In this document: piece by piece, positions 37,997 to 48,055 of the stretch | How the letters are laid out: each line of letters begins with the position of its first letter | Numbering within the stretch: the first letter of the stretch is position 1 | Assembly: GCA_938084585.1 (NCBI GenBank) | Contig: CALKFF010000003.1 | Location: 1 to 64,000 of the forward strand | From: an uncultured Flavobacteriales bacterium | GTDB taxonomy: Bacteria; Bacteroidota; Bacteroidia; Flavobacteriales_D; Sanyastnellaceae | Direction of reading: 5' to 3' | Length of the DNA: 64,000 nucleotides | The notes under the pieces: generated by a model | The model's input: the letters and a program-made list of their open reading frames with translations, nothing else | Databases searched by the model: none | What the model was told of the DNA's origin: nothing | Program-made: the position numbers and the translations under genes

Positions 37997-39384
37997 GATC
38001 CTTTGGATTGGCCGCCTCCTGGGTTGCCGCGACGCTTGAAGTGGCGCTTGCCACCCTGCCCACCGCCGGAGGAAGACCCTCCTGATTTGCCACCGCCGTG
38101 GCGACGACCGCCTGAGTGACGGCCTCCCGGTCCCCGATCTCCGCCGCCGCGACCGCCTCGGCCGCCACGAGTGCCAGCCGACTTGGGGTCGTACACAGGC
38201 GCGTCGCCCAAGGCTTTGGGCACCTCCAACTTGGGCACCTCCTTTTCAATGAGCTTCTCGATTTTCCCGAAGCGACGCATGTCGTCGGGGGTCACGAGCG
38301 TGATCGCCTCACCCTTGCGCTGGGCACGCGCTGTACGGCCAATGCGGTGAACGTAGTCTTCCTCGTTGGGGGGAACGTCATAGTTGACCACAAGCTCAAT
38401 GCTGTCGATGTCGATGCCGCGGGACACCACGTCGGTGGCCACCAGGATGGGCAACTTCTGCTGGCGGAAAGCCAACATCACTTCTTCGCGTTCGGACTGG
38501 TCGAGGTCGCTCGACATGCGTCCGCATTTGATGCCAGCTTTGCGCAAAGCGCGCACAACTTGACCCACAGTTCGCTTGCGGGACGTGAAGACAATACCGC
38601 TTTTCACGTTGCGCTCCTTCAAGACGTCCACAAGAACCGCATCCTTTTGGTGGTCGAACAAGGCGTACGCCCCTTGCTTCACATTGGCAGCAGGCTTGCT
38701 CAACGCAAGCTGCACCGTGACAGGGTCGTTCAGCAATTCGTGGGCCAGGTTTCGCATGCGGTCGGGCATGGTGGCCGAGAACAACAAGGTTTGGCGTTCC
38801 TTCCGACAGTGCGACGCAATGCGCATGATGTCCGCATGGAATCCCATGTCGAGCATGCGGTCGGCTTCGTCCAAGATGAGGACCTCGAGCGAGGACAAGT
38901 CCACGTACCCGAGCGTCAAGTGCGAGAGCATCCGTCCCGGGGTGACGATGACGATGTCGGCCCCTTCGGTCAACGCTTTCTTCTCTTGGGCAAACTCCTT
39001 GCCGGTGCCGCCTCCGTAGATGGCCAGCGATGTGATGCCCGTGTAATAGGCGAAGCCCTCGGCGGCTTGGTCGATTTGGATCGCCAGCTCGCGCGTTGGA
39101 ACCACGATCAAAGCCTTGACTTTGCCGTCGTTGGGCGTGTCCATGATTCGATCCATGGTCGGCAGCAAAAACGCCGCCGTCTTTCCAGTGCCCGTCTGGG
39201 CGATGCCCAAGATGTCTTTGCGCTTCAAGGCGTGGGGAATGGCTTTTCCCTGGATGGGTGTCGCCGTTTCAAACCCCATCGACCACAAGCCGTCTTCAAT
39301 GTCTGGGTGCAATTCGAGATCGTCAAAACGAACCCTCTCTTCTGCGGCCTTTTGGCCTGCGTCTTCCGCGTGTTGTTCTTCCAC
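37993..39384 (-). CDS. DEAD-box ATP-dependent RNA helicase with RGG-rich tail
   Basis: TPIQGKAIPHALKRKDILGIAQTGTGKTAAFLLP, VPTRELAIQI, VLILDEADRMLDMGF, LLFSATMP, VATDVVSRGIDID, HRIGRTARA; GTG start at 39384; tail RGGRGGRGGGDRGPGGRHSGG. Confidence 0.97.
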   Translation of the reverse strand: MEEQHAEDAGQKAAEERVRFDDLELHPDIEDGLWSMGFETATPIQGKAIPHALKRKDILGIAQTGTGKTAAFLLPTMDRIMDTPNDGKVKALIVVPTRELAIQIDQAAEGFAYYTGITSLAIYGGGTGKEFAQEKKALTEGADIVIVTPGRMLSHLTLGYVDLSSLEVLILDEADRMLDMGFHADIMRIASHCRKERQTLLFSATMPDRMRNLAHELLNDPVTVQLALSKPAANVKQGAYALFDHQKDAVLVDVLKERNVKSGIVFTSRKRTVGQVVRALRKAGIKCGRMSSDLDQSEREEVMLAFRQQKLPILVATDVVSRGIDIDSIELVVNYDVPPNEEDYVHRIGRTARAQRKGEAITLVTPDDMRRFGKIEKLIEKEVPKLEVPKALGDAPVYDPKSAGTRGGRGGRGGGDRGPGGRHSGGRRHGGGKSGGSSSGGGQGGKRHFKRRGNPGGGQSKGS

Positions 39385-39452
39385 GTCTCGAAGGTAGGGC
39401 GAATCGAAGGGGCATCCTGTAAGTTTGTGAGGAACCCTTTGTCTTCAGCCCC

Positions 39453-41711
39453 ATGTCTTCACAAACCAGCCACCCCTTCACTTGGCGTCACGTGTTGACG
39501 CTGGCTTGGCTCAGCATGATGGCGGCCCCATGGGCTTGGGGCACGCACTTGGTGGGCGGGGACTTCCACTACGTGCATTTGGGTGGCGACGAATACAGCA
39601 TCGTGCTGACAGTGTACCGCGACTGCAGCCCCGCCAATACCAACGGCACCGGGTTCGACGCCTTCGCCGCCGTGGGCATGTGGGATGGCACAGGGACCAT
39701 TGGTCCGGAAGACGTCATCACCATGACGCTCTCCCAAACCAACGTCTCTACCGTGCCTGTGGAAATGGGCAACCCTTGTGGCACCCCGCCCCCAGAATTG
39801 TGCATCGAGAAGGCGGTGTACACCACCACGGTTGAATTGCCGTCGAATCCCTACGGCTGGGATTTGGTCTACCAGAGGTGTTGCCGCAACCCGACAATTG
39901 TGAACCTCGAAAATTTCGGGGGCGGCGAAAATGCCGGCATGAGTCTGGAGGTGCACATCCCCGGCACCGACGTCCTGGACGACGACAACAGCAGCCCGGC
40001 GTTTCAGGAATTGCCTCCCGTGGCCTTGTGCAGCAACCTGCCCTTTGTGTGGGACCACAGCGCTTTGGATCCCGATGGGGACGACCTGGTGTACTCGCTT
40101 TGCCCTCCCCAACAGGGAGGAGACCCCAACAACGCCCAGCCCAATCCGCCCACCACACCCCCGTACGTCGACGTCCCTTATGTGGCCGGTTTCTCCTGGG
40201 ACGACCCCATGACGGCGGACCCGTCGTTGAGCATCGACCCCAACACAGGCGAACTCACCTGCACCCCCACCATGCCTGGCCAATACGCCATCGGCATTTG
40301 CGTGGAGGAGTACAGAGATGGCGTCTTGTTGAGCATGGTGCGCCGCGATTTCCAATTCAACGTGACCACGTGCGAGCCCACCGAAATTGTGTTGGAAGCC
40401 GACGCCGTGCCGTTCGCCGCGGGAGGGCTGGTGAACCTGGTGCCGTACGAAGACGCCCTGGGGCTGCCTGCCGTGCTCGAGTACCCCAATGGCGAAACGT
40501 TCCCGATGGCGGCGTGGCTGGCCAACAACGACATGGCCGTGACGGTGGATGGCGAGACGATGGTCGTGGACGCGGTGGTCATGGAAGGATGCAACGACGC
40601 CCGCTTCACCATCGAACGTCCCGAGTCCGAGTCCGACATGACCGACACCACGTATTTGACCTTGACGGGGTCGGCTGTCCAAGGGCTGGATTTTGACGAG
40701 AACTTCTACGAAGTGGTGATGGCCGCTGGGGAAACCTCGAGTGACATCACTTTGGGATTGGAAGACGACGGGTTCGAGGAGGGCGTGGAGCATTTGCGCA
40801 TTGAATGCAACTACGTGAACGCATGCGACCAACTCTCAAGCACAGTGGCGCGCGTGGTGCTGGTGGACCCCATCCCCATTGTGCCCTTCCCTGCGCCGCT
40901 CTCGTGCCTGGAGGACGACGGTTCCCAAACGCTGGGCTACGAGGACATTTCCGGCTACGGACCCTTCATGTACGAATGGGATGGTGACCCTTGGGGAAAC
41001 GCCACCCAGGCCCCAGGAGCCTGGACGACCCAATTCGACTCGACGTTTTCGTTCGTCGATGGGTCTGGCCAGTTGGCCTTTGAGACGCTGGTGGACTTGT
41101 CCATCACCGACCAATGCGGCAAAACGCTGCTTCACACCATCCCTGTCTTGCACCCAGTTGCCACGGAAACCGCGCTTTGTCCCTCGGAAGCGATTGAGTT
41201 TCCTGCAGAGAACGACGGCATCCCCGTCGCGGACGTATTGTACAACGGCGTGTCCATCCTGAACAACCCGGACTCCGGCGTGCCGCTCCTGGCGAACGCG
41301 ACCCCTGAAGGAGACCATTGGGTGTTGGACGGGTTGGAAGCGCTCGCCACCTCGGTGTCGTGGTACGAACCGCTGAGCTTGGTGGACACCTGCGGATTTG
41401 TGACTGAAGCCATGGTGCGGGTGCGCAATTGCGACATCCCCAACGTGTTCACGCCGGACGACCTCGGTGGCAACAACTCGTTCCGCATTCGGGGCCTGTC
41501 CAACTTGGAAGGCACACGGCTCGTGGTGTTGAACCGGTACGGGGTGGAAGTTTGGTCGGATCAAACCACGTCCAACGCCCAATCGGAACTGGTGTGGAAC
41601 GGCAGGCACCCCAACGGCGACCGCGTGGCGGATGGACATTACCAATGGGTGCTCATGCGCCCCGATGGCCAGCGGAAGCACGGCAGCCTGCATGTGTTTC
41701 GTTCGCCCTGA
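39453..41711 (+). CDS. large gliding/T9SS-associated surface protein with C-terminal type-B (CHU_C) sorting domain, paralog 1
   Basis: N-terminal THLVGGDFHYVHLGGDEYSIVLTVYRDCSPAN...YQRCCRNPTIVNLENFGG; C-term IPNVFTPDDLGGNNSFRIRGLSNLEGTRLVVLNRYGVEVW...HYQWVLMRPDG. Confidence 0.9.
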   Translation: MSSQTSHPFTWRHVLTLAWLSMMAAPWAWGTHLVGGDFHYVHLGGDEYSIVLTVYRDCSPANTNGTGFDAFAAVGMWDGTGTIGPEDVITMTLSQTNVSTVPVEMGNPCGTPPPELCIEKAVYTTTVELPSNPYGWDLVYQRCCRNPTIVNLENFGGGENAGMSLEVHIPGTDVLDDDNSSPAFQELPPVALCSNLPFVWDHSALDPDGDDLVYSLCPPQQGGDPNNAQPNPPTTPPYVDVPYVAGFSWDDPMTADPSLSIDPNTGELTCTPTMPGQYAIGICVEEYRDGVLLSMVRRDFQFNVTTCEPTEIVLEADAVPFAAGGLVNLVPYEDALGLPAVLEYPNGETFPMAAWLANNDMAVTVDGETMVVDAVVMEGCNDARFTIERPESESDMTDTTYLTLTGSAVQGLDFDENFYEVVMAAGETSSDITLGLEDDGFEEGVEHLRIECNYVNACDQLSSTVARVVLVDPIPIVPFPAPLSCLEDDGSQTLGYEDISGYGPFMYEWDGDPWGNATQAPGAWTTQFDSTFSFVDGSGQLAFETLVDLSITDQCGKTLLHTIPVLHPVATETALCPSEAIEFPAENDGIPVADVLYNGVSILNNPDSGVPLLANATPEGDHWVLDGLEALATSVSWYEPLSLVDTCGFVTEAMVRVRNCDIPNVFTPDDLGGNNSFRIRGLSNLEGTRLVVLNRYGVEVWSDQTTSNAQSELVWNGRHPNGDRVADGHYQWVLMRPDGQRKHGSLHVFRSP

Positions 41712-41754
41712 GTCAACCTTTTGCCGCCATCCAACGTTACCTCTGCGCGGCACG

Positions 41755-41762
41755 TACTTTTG
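41755..41762 (+). promoter_or_regulatory. -7 box TACTTTTG upstream of paralog 2
   Basis: Exact TAnnTTTG, 32 nt before the TTG start. Confidence 0.5.
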
Positions 41763-41794
41763 ACGCTGCTTCGTAGGACTTCTCATTCCATCCG

Positions 41795-44542
41795 TTGAAT
41801 TTGTCACGACTCCTGAAATGTGTGTGGGCCGCCTTCCTTGGTTCGGTGAGCCTCCTGGCAGGTGCCACACATTTGGTTGGAGGAGAGATTTATTACACCC
41901 ACTTGGGAGGAGACCAATACCTGGTCACCTTGAAGGTGTACCGCGATTGCGGGCCTGCCAACACCCTGGGCACAGGGTTCGACGACCAGGTGTACATCGG
42001 GATGTGGGACGGGTCCGGAACGATCGGAAACAACGACGTCCTCACGATTCCACTGACCCAATCGAATGTGTCGAGCGTGCCTGTTGTGCTGGGCAACCCC
42101 TGCGGCACGCCGCCTCCAGATTTGTGCATCGAACAGGCCATCTACAGCACCACGGTGACGCTGCCTGCCAACGCCTACGGATGGGATTTGATGTGGCAAC
42201 GCTGCTGCAGGAACCCCTCCATCAGCAACCTGCAGAATTTCGGGGGCACGGAAAATCCTGGGGCGACGTTTTTGACCCACGTTTCTGGCACAAGCCAAGG
42301 GGCTGGCGCCACCAACAACAGTTCGCCCGTCTTTCAGGAACTGCCCCCTGTCGCGGTTTGCGCCAACTTCGACTTCACTTGGGACCACAGCGCGATTGAC
42401 CCGGACGGGGACGAATTGGTGTATTCCTTCTGCGCGCCTTTGGACGGGGGCGGCACAGGTGGTGGCAACGGGTACGACAGCCCCGTCCCCAACCCGCCTG
42501 CCACCCCACCTTACAACGACGTGCCTTATTTGAACGGGTACAGCGCCACTTACCCCATTGCCTCCAACCCGGCCATGGAGATCGATCCAGTGACGGGGGT
42601 GATCACAGGCATGCCGACCCAACCTGGTCAGTACGCCATCGGCATCTGTGTGTCCGAATACCGCGACGGCGAACTCCTGAGCACCACGATGAGGGATTTT
42701 CAGTTCAACGTCACCTTGTGCGACCCCAACATTCAGTCGCTGGTGGCCGACCAAACCCCGGCCCAACTGTGCATTGGCGAAACGCTCACCTTGGACAACA
42801 ATTCCCAAAACGGAACAAGCTACAGCTGGGACTTCGGGGTGCCGGGGATGACCACCGACGTGAGCGACGAGTTCGAACCCACGTACACCTGGCCCACTCC
42901 TGGCGACTTCATCGTGACCTTGGTCGTGAACCCTGGATGGCCTTGCGCCGACACCTCGGAGGCGATTTACATGGTGTACCCGCCTGTGGAACCTCAAATC
43001 GTGTTGGAAGGGTTTTCTTGCGACGACGGAAACGAAGTCTTCGACTTCAGCGTGGAGGGCAACAACATCGACGATTTTGCCGACATCCAATGGGATTTCG
43101 GCGTCGGTTCACCCACGTTGTCCAACCTGGAGTCGCCATCCAACATCAGCTACGGAAACGCATCTTCGTGGGAAGCGACCGTGTACATCGAGAACCACGG
43201 TTGCACGGAAGAAGCGACGTTCATTTACGACTCGCCTGCGGATCCGGTGGCTGTGGTGGAAGACCAATACCAGTTCTGCACGGGCCTCACGTTTGACTTT
43301 GTCAACCTCTCGGAAAACGCAGAGGTCTACATCTGGGATTTTGGGGACGGCCAAGGCGGTTTGCCAGCCGGCACCAGCACCGACCCCAATCCGACCTACA
43401 CGTTCCCGGACACGGGCGTGTACACCATCACCTTGAGCGCGGGGGCCGATTTCAGTTGTCCCGACTACGCCACGGCAGAAGTTGAAATCCAGTTCTTGTT
43501 GGAACCCGAATTCGTGGCGCCCACGCCGGACTGCTTTGAAGACCACTACTTCAGCATGGAAGGCGTGGCCTCCGTGGACGAGAACACCGTGTACGAATGG
43601 GACTTCGGAGGGGAAGTGGCCTTCGCAGACATCGACGGCGAGGTGGTCAACGGGCTGATCTACGCAGAACCCGGCACGTACGAAGTGAGCCTGACGGCCA
43701 GCGTCCCCGGTCTGACGGGATGCCTGGAAACGTTCAGCGCTCCAGTCACCGCCATCGCAGAGCCTACCATCCAATTTGAGGCTGGTCCCACCTCGGGGTG
43801 TCCCCCGCATTCGGTCAGCTTCACCAACTTGAGCACCACAGAAACGCCCACCACCTACACGTGGCACTTTGGGGACGGCAACACGTCCAACGCCCCCAAC
43901 ACCAGTCACCAGTACACCTCAGCCGGCACGTTCCCAATCACCTTGGAAATGGAAACCGGTGGGTTTTGCCCCCGAAGTCTGGAATTGGTCGACGCCGAGG
44001 TGATTGAAGTGCTGCCCGTGCCGCAAGCGGCCATCGACATCACGCCCAACCAGGTGGACATCCTGAATCCTCAAGTGTGGGTGGAATACCTCGGAGACCA
44101 AGACGTCGACTGCTATTACAACTTTGGAGATGGCAACGGCCTGGAAGGGTGCTATGTGCAATACATCTACGAAGACGGCGGCACGTACACCATCACCCAA
44201 ACCGTGGTGAACGACTTCGGATGTGCGGCCACGGCCACAGGCGAGGTGAGCGTGGCCGGCTCCGTCTTCTACGCCCCCACCGCCTTCACCCCAGATGGAG
44301 ATGGCATCAACGACGTGTGGCTTCCGGTGGTCAGTGGGGTCACCCAATACCACTTGCGCATCACCAACCGCTGGGGAGAGTTGGTGTTCGAGAGCTTCGA
44401 CCCTGACCAACCTTGGCTGGGGCAACGTGGCGACGACGGGCAGCACTATTGCCCGGACGGCGTGTACCTCTTTTACGTGGCCTACTTCGACCAAATCGGG
44501 TACCCGCGGGAGATGGCAGGCCACTTGACGCTTGCCCGATAA
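41795..44542 (+). CDS. large surface protein with PKD repeats and C-terminal type-B (CHU_C) sorting domain, paralog 2 (TTG start)
   Basis: THLVGGEIYYTHLGGDQYLVTLKVYRDCGPAN...WQRCCRNPSISNLQNFGG; PKD units YIWDFGDGQGG, YTWHFGDGNTSN, YYNFGDGNGL; C-term FYAPTAFTPDGDGINDVWLPVV...ITNRWGELVFES. No ATG between the in-frame TAG (41774) and TTG 41795. Confidence 0.9.
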   Translation: MNLSRLLKCVWAAFLGSVSLLAGATHLVGGEIYYTHLGGDQYLVTLKVYRDCGPANTLGTGFDDQVYIGMWDGSGTIGNNDVLTIPLTQSNVSSVPVVLGNPCGTPPPDLCIEQAIYSTTVTLPANAYGWDLMWQRCCRNPSISNLQNFGGTENPGATFLTHVSGTSQGAGATNNSSPVFQELPPVAVCANFDFTWDHSAIDPDGDELVYSFCAPLDGGGTGGGNGYDSPVPNPPATPPYNDVPYLNGYSATYPIASNPAMEIDPVTGVITGMPTQPGQYAIGICVSEYRDGELLSTTMRDFQFNVTLCDPNIQSLVADQTPAQLCIGETLTLDNNSQNGTSYSWDFGVPGMTTDVSDEFEPTYTWPTPGDFIVTLVVNPGWPCADTSEAIYMVYPPVEPQIVLEGFSCDDGNEVFDFSVEGNNIDDFADIQWDFGVGSPTLSNLESPSNISYGNASSWEATVYIENHGCTEEATFIYDSPADPVAVVEDQYQFCTGLTFDFVNLSENAEVYIWDFGDGQGGLPAGTSTDPNPTYTFPDTGVYTITLSAGADFSCPDYATAEVEIQFLLEPEFVAPTPDCFEDHYFSMEGVASVDENTVYEWDFGGEVAFADIDGEVVNGLIYAEPGTYEVSLTASVPGLTGCLETFSAPVTAIAEPTIQFEAGPTSGCPPHSVSFTNLSTTETPTTYTWHFGDGNTSNAPNTSHQYTSAGTFPITLEMETGGFCPRSLELVDAEVIEVLPVPQAAIDITPNQVDILNPQVWVEYLGDQDVDCYYNFGDGNGLEGCYVQYIYEDGGTYTITQTVVNDFGCAATATGEVSVAGSVFYAPTAFTPDGDGINDVWLPVVSGVTQYHLRITNRWGELVFESFDPDQPWLGQRGDDGQHYCPDGVYLFYVAYFDQIGYPREMAGHLTLAR

Positions 44543-44592
44543 GTTGGGGTTTGCCCTATCTTCAGGGCAAGCAACCTTGAGATCTCTCCACC

Positions 44593-44970
44593 ATGTCGAG
44601 TTACGAAAACCAAGACGAGTTGTACTCACGGCCTGTTCGGGCTGGCAAGCGCACGTACTTTTTTGACGTCAAAGCCACCCGCGGCAAGGACCTGTACATG
44701 ACCATCACCGAAAGCAAGCGGCGCTTCGACGACAACGGCAATGTGAGCTACTCCAAGCACAAAATCTTCCTCTACAGGGAAGACTTTGAAAAGTTCGAAG
44801 AGGGCTTTTTGGATGCGGTGGACAAGATCCAAGAACTCATGGCAACGGGAGAGTACCGGGACCCGATCGCGGAGCGCGCAGCGCAAGAAAGCGAGGCCCC
44901 ATCTGAGGCGGATTCATCCGACCAAGACGACGCCAACAGCGAGGAAGACATCGCCTTCGACGACCTCTGA
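44593..44970 (+). CDS. PUR-family DNA/RNA-binding protein (DUF3276)
   Basis: ELYSRPVRAGKRTYFFDVKATRGKDLYMTITESKRRFDDNGNVSYSKHKIFLYREDFEKFEEGF. Confidence 0.92.
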   Translation: MSSYENQDELYSRPVRAGKRTYFFDVKATRGKDLYMTITESKRRFDDNGNVSYSKHKIFLYREDFEKFEEGFLDAVDKIQELMATGEYRDPIAERAAQESEAPSEADSSDQDDANSEEDIAFDDL

Positions 44971-45066
44971 ATCCTTGATAAAGCGGGGCGAGGCTGTGCA
45001 TAACTCCACCCCCCTTCACCCCATCTCGGCCCTACCTTCGTTCAAACCGCGAAGAGACCGAGTGCC

Positions 45067-45879
45067 ATGGGAAAAATCATTGCTGTAGCGAACCAAAAAG
45101 GTGGGGTTGGAAAGACCACCACAGCCATCAATTTGGGGGCTTGTCTGGGGGTGTTGGAATACAAAACCCTTCTCGTGGACCTCGACCCGCAAGCGAACGC
45201 ATCGAGCGGCGTGGGCGTCGACCCCCGACAGGTCGTTCAAGGCAGCTACGAGGTGATTTCTGGCGACGCGCCGTTGCGCGACTGCATTGTTCCATCCTCT
45301 TCCCCCAACCTTGACGTGCTCCCCACCAACCTCGACCTGGTGGGTGCCGAGATCGAGTTGGTCCACGCCGACCAACGGGAACGGAAATTGCGTCAAGCCC
45401 TTGAAGGGGTTCGCGACGACTACGACTTCATTGTGCTGGACTGCTCCCCAAGTTTGGGCTTGCTTACGTTGAACGCCCTCACGGCTGCAGACAGCGTCAT
45501 GGTGCCTGTCCAATGCGAATACTTCGCATTGGAGGGGCTGGGCAAATTGCTCAACACGGTGAAGATTGTGCAGACCCAGTTGAACCCATCTCTGGCGGTG
45601 GAAGGCATCTTGCTGACGATGTACGACACGCGGTTGCGTCTTGCGAACCAGGTTGTGGAAGAGGTGCGCACGCACTTCCAAGATTTGGTCTTGAACACGG
45701 TCATCCACCGCAACACCCGCCTCGGGGAAGCCCCAAGCCACGGTGAAAGCATCATCCTCCATGACGCGTCGTGCAAAGGGTCCATCAACTACCTGAACCT
45801 CGCGCGCGAGTTGCTTCAGAAGAACGACATGACCCAGATGCGGACCGAGGACAAGTACATCAGCCATGGCGCCCAGTAA
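45067..45879 (+). CDS. parA: chromosome partitioning ATPase ParA/Soj
   Basis: MGKIIAVANQKGGVGKTTTAINLGACLG...LVDLDPQANASSGVG...VLDCSPSLGLLTLNAL. Confidence 0.98.
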   Translation: MGKIIAVANQKGGVGKTTTAINLGACLGVLEYKTLLVDLDPQANASSGVGVDPRQVVQGSYEVISGDAPLRDCIVPSSSPNLDVLPTNLDLVGAEIELVHADQRERKLRQALEGVRDDYDFIVLDCSPSLGLLTLNALTAADSVMVPVQCEYFALEGLGKLLNTVKIVQTQLNPSLAVEGILLTMYDTRLRLANQVVEEVRTHFQDLVLNTVIHRNTRLGEAPSHGESIILHDASCKGSINYLNLARELLQKNDMTQMRTEDKYISHGAQ

Positions 45880-46798
45880 GGGGCTTGGACGTGGACTGGA
45901 CGCCTTGTTGGGCCACCCGAGCGACGCCCGACCTGCTACCCAGGCGGTTTCTGCACGCACGGCGGCTGGCGTTCCAAGACCTTCCTCGGCGGTTCGGCAA
46001 GTGCCCATCGCCGACATCGAAGCCAACCCGAACCAACCTCGGCAAGAATTTGACAAAGCCGGGCTGAAGGCCTTGGCGGAAAGCATTGACGCGCTGGGAA
46101 TCATCCAGCCCATCACCCTTCGCCGGGTGCGCGCTTCGAAATTTCAAATCATCTCAGGCGAGCGGCGGTTTCGTGCGGCCCAGATGGTGGGGCTCGACGC
46201 CTTGCCTGCGTACGTGCGTGAGGCCGACGACCAAACCCTTTTGGAGATGGCGTTGGTGGAAAACATCCAGCGCGAAGACTTGAACCCCCTTGAGGTGGCG
46301 CTGAGCTACAAGCGTCTGATGGACGACTGCGGGTTGACCCAGCAGGAGCTTGGCAAGCGTGTGGGCAAAGCGCGGTCTTCCGTGACCAACCACCTGCGCA
46401 CCTTGGACTTGCCCCTGCGCATCCAGCACATGCTTCGGGAAGGCCTACTGGGCCTGGGACACGCCAAGGCCTTGGCTGGCTTGTCTGGGAACGACGCGTT
46501 GTACCAACAAGTGGCGCTGGCAGAAAAAGCCCTGGCTGAAGGGGCCAGCGTGCGTGAACTGGAGTCTTGGGTGAAAGCGCTCAAATCCCCTGGGACCGCA
46601 TCCGCGAAGTCACAGAGAGAACGGCTGGCCGTTCGGGAAGACGAGACCTTGGCCTTGGACCGACTGCGGATGAAGCTGAGCGACACCCACGCCAAGCTCG
46701 CCATCCAACGCAGCCCCAAGGGCGGAGGCCAAATCACCCTGAAATACCAGGACCTCACGGACCTCGAATCCATCCTCAACAAACTCGGTCTGCATTGA
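45866..46798 (+). CDS. parB: chromosome partitioning protein ParB
   Basis: KGLGRGLDALLG...VPIADIEANPNQPRQEFD...GERRFRAAQMVGLDALPAYVRE...ALVENIQREDLNPLEVALSYKRLMDDCGLTQQELGKRVGKARSSVTNHLRTL. Confidence 0.98.
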   Translation: MAPSKGLGRGLDALLGHPSDARPATQAVSARTAAGVPRPSSAVRQVPIADIEANPNQPRQEFDKAGLKALAESIDALGIIQPITLRRVRASKFQIISGERRFRAAQMVGLDALPAYVREADDQTLLEMALVENIQREDLNPLEVALSYKRLMDDCGLTQQELGKRVGKARSSVTNHLRTLDLPLRIQHMLREGLLGLGHAKALAGLSGNDALYQQVALAEKALAEGASVRELESWVKALKSPGTASAKSQRERLAVREDETLALDRLRMKLSDTHAKLAIQRSPKGGGQITLKYQDLTDLESILNKLGLH

Positions 46799-47358
46799 AG
46801 GTTGCTTGCGTCTGGATCGGAGCCCTCGTTCTCAGCTGGGGCGTGGCTTGGTCCCCGCAGGCCCACGGCCAAGAGGCGCCGCTTGACAGCACATCGCTGC
46901 GCGTGAAGCGCACCACGGTTTGGGCGGCATGTGTCCCAGGCATGGGCCAAATCCTGAACAAACAAGTCTGGAAGGTTCCCGTCGTTTGGGGAGGCTTGGG
47001 GTACGCTGTGTGGTCCACGCAAGGCAACGTCCAAGAATTTCGGGCCAGCCTCGACGACCTCATCGCCCTGACCGACGACGACCCCTCCACCACACCTGTG
47101 CTCAGGGACGAGTTTGGAAACTTCTACACCGAGAACGCACTTGAGGAACGCGCCCTCTTCTACCGAAGAAACCGCGACCTCAGCATCTTGTCCATCTTGC
47201 TGGCGCATGGCCTGCAAGTGTTGGACGCCAACACCGGTGCCTTGCTCCGAGGATTGGACACGTCCGACGACTTGAACGCAGGACTGACCTCCGTGTTTGG
47301 CAAGCCCGGGGTTCGCGTCACTTGGGCCTTTCAACGCCGCCGAACCTCGACGCCATGA
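46795..47358 (+). CDS. DUF5683 domain protein
   Basis: Signal peptide; AACVPGMGQILNKQVWKVPVVWGGLGYAVW, typical of DUF5683 in the Bacteroidetes parAB-dapB-lepB order; TTG start overlapping the parB stop (TTGA). Confidence 0.85.
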   Translation: MKVACVWIGALVLSWGVAWSPQAHGQEAPLDSTSLRVKRTTVWAACVPGMGQILNKQVWKVPVVWGGLGYAVWSTQGNVQEFRASLDDLIALTDDDPSTTPVLRDEFGNFYTENALEERALFYRRNRDLSILSILLAHGLQVLDANTGALLRGLDTSDDLNAGLTSVFGKPGVRVTWAFQRRRTSTP

Positions 47359-48053
47359 CGCAACTCCCCCTCCCTTCCCACATGCCGCCCCTTGCGGTGG
47401 TCGGCGCCGGAAAACTTGGGCAGGCCGTGGCCCACGCTTGGTCTGACGCGGGGGGGACCCTCGGCGCTCAGGTTCAAGCGGGCATGGCGTGGTCGCCCGA
47501 GGGCATTGTTTTCGAAGCGACCGAACCCTCGGCGGCCTTGGGCAATTTGACACGGTGCGTCGAGGCAGGGGTGCCCGTGGTGACCGGCACCACAGGGTGG
47601 CATCAGGACCTTGACAAGCTTCAAGTCGCAGCATCAGAACGCGGAACGACTGTCTTTTGGAGCACCAACTTCAGCCCAGGCGTGCACGCCACCAACCTGG
47701 TCGCCCGAGAAGCGGCCCGCGTGTTTGCCCTGCTCGAAGGGTACAAGGCGTCCATCCACGAGGTGCACCACACCCACAAGAAGGACGCGCCCTCGGGAAC
47801 CGCCCTGACGTTGAAATCCCATGTGGAACAAGGAGGTTGGCCCCACCCGATTGCCGTGACTTCTGAACGCACGAGGGACGTGGTGGGTTTGCACACGTTG
47901 GCGTGGAACTCCGTCCACGATGCCGTTGTTTTGCAACACGAAGCCAAATCCAGGCAAGGGTTTGCCGAAGGCGCCGTCCTCGCCCTGCGCTGGACGTGGG
48001 CCAAACACCTTGCCAACGACCACGGCGTTTACACCATGACTGACCTTTTCTGA
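47355..48053 (+). CDS. dapB: 4-hydroxy-tetrahydrodipicolinate reductase
   Basis: VVGAGKLGQAVAHAW...GVPVVTGTTGWHQDL...STNFSPGVHATNLVAREAA...IHEVHHTHKKDAPSGTALTL. Confidence 0.95.
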   Translation: MTQLPLPSHMPPLAVVGAGKLGQAVAHAWSDAGGTLGAQVQAGMAWSPEGIVFEATEPSAALGNLTRCVEAGVPVVTGTTGWHQDLDKLQVAASERGTTVFWSTNFSPGVHATNLVAREAARVFALLEGYKASIHEVHHTHKKDAPSGTALTLKSHVEQGGWPHPIAVTSERTRDVVGLHTLAWNSVHDAVVLQHEAKSRQGFAEGAVLALRWTWAKHLANDHGVYTMTDLF

Positions 48054-48055
48054 CC

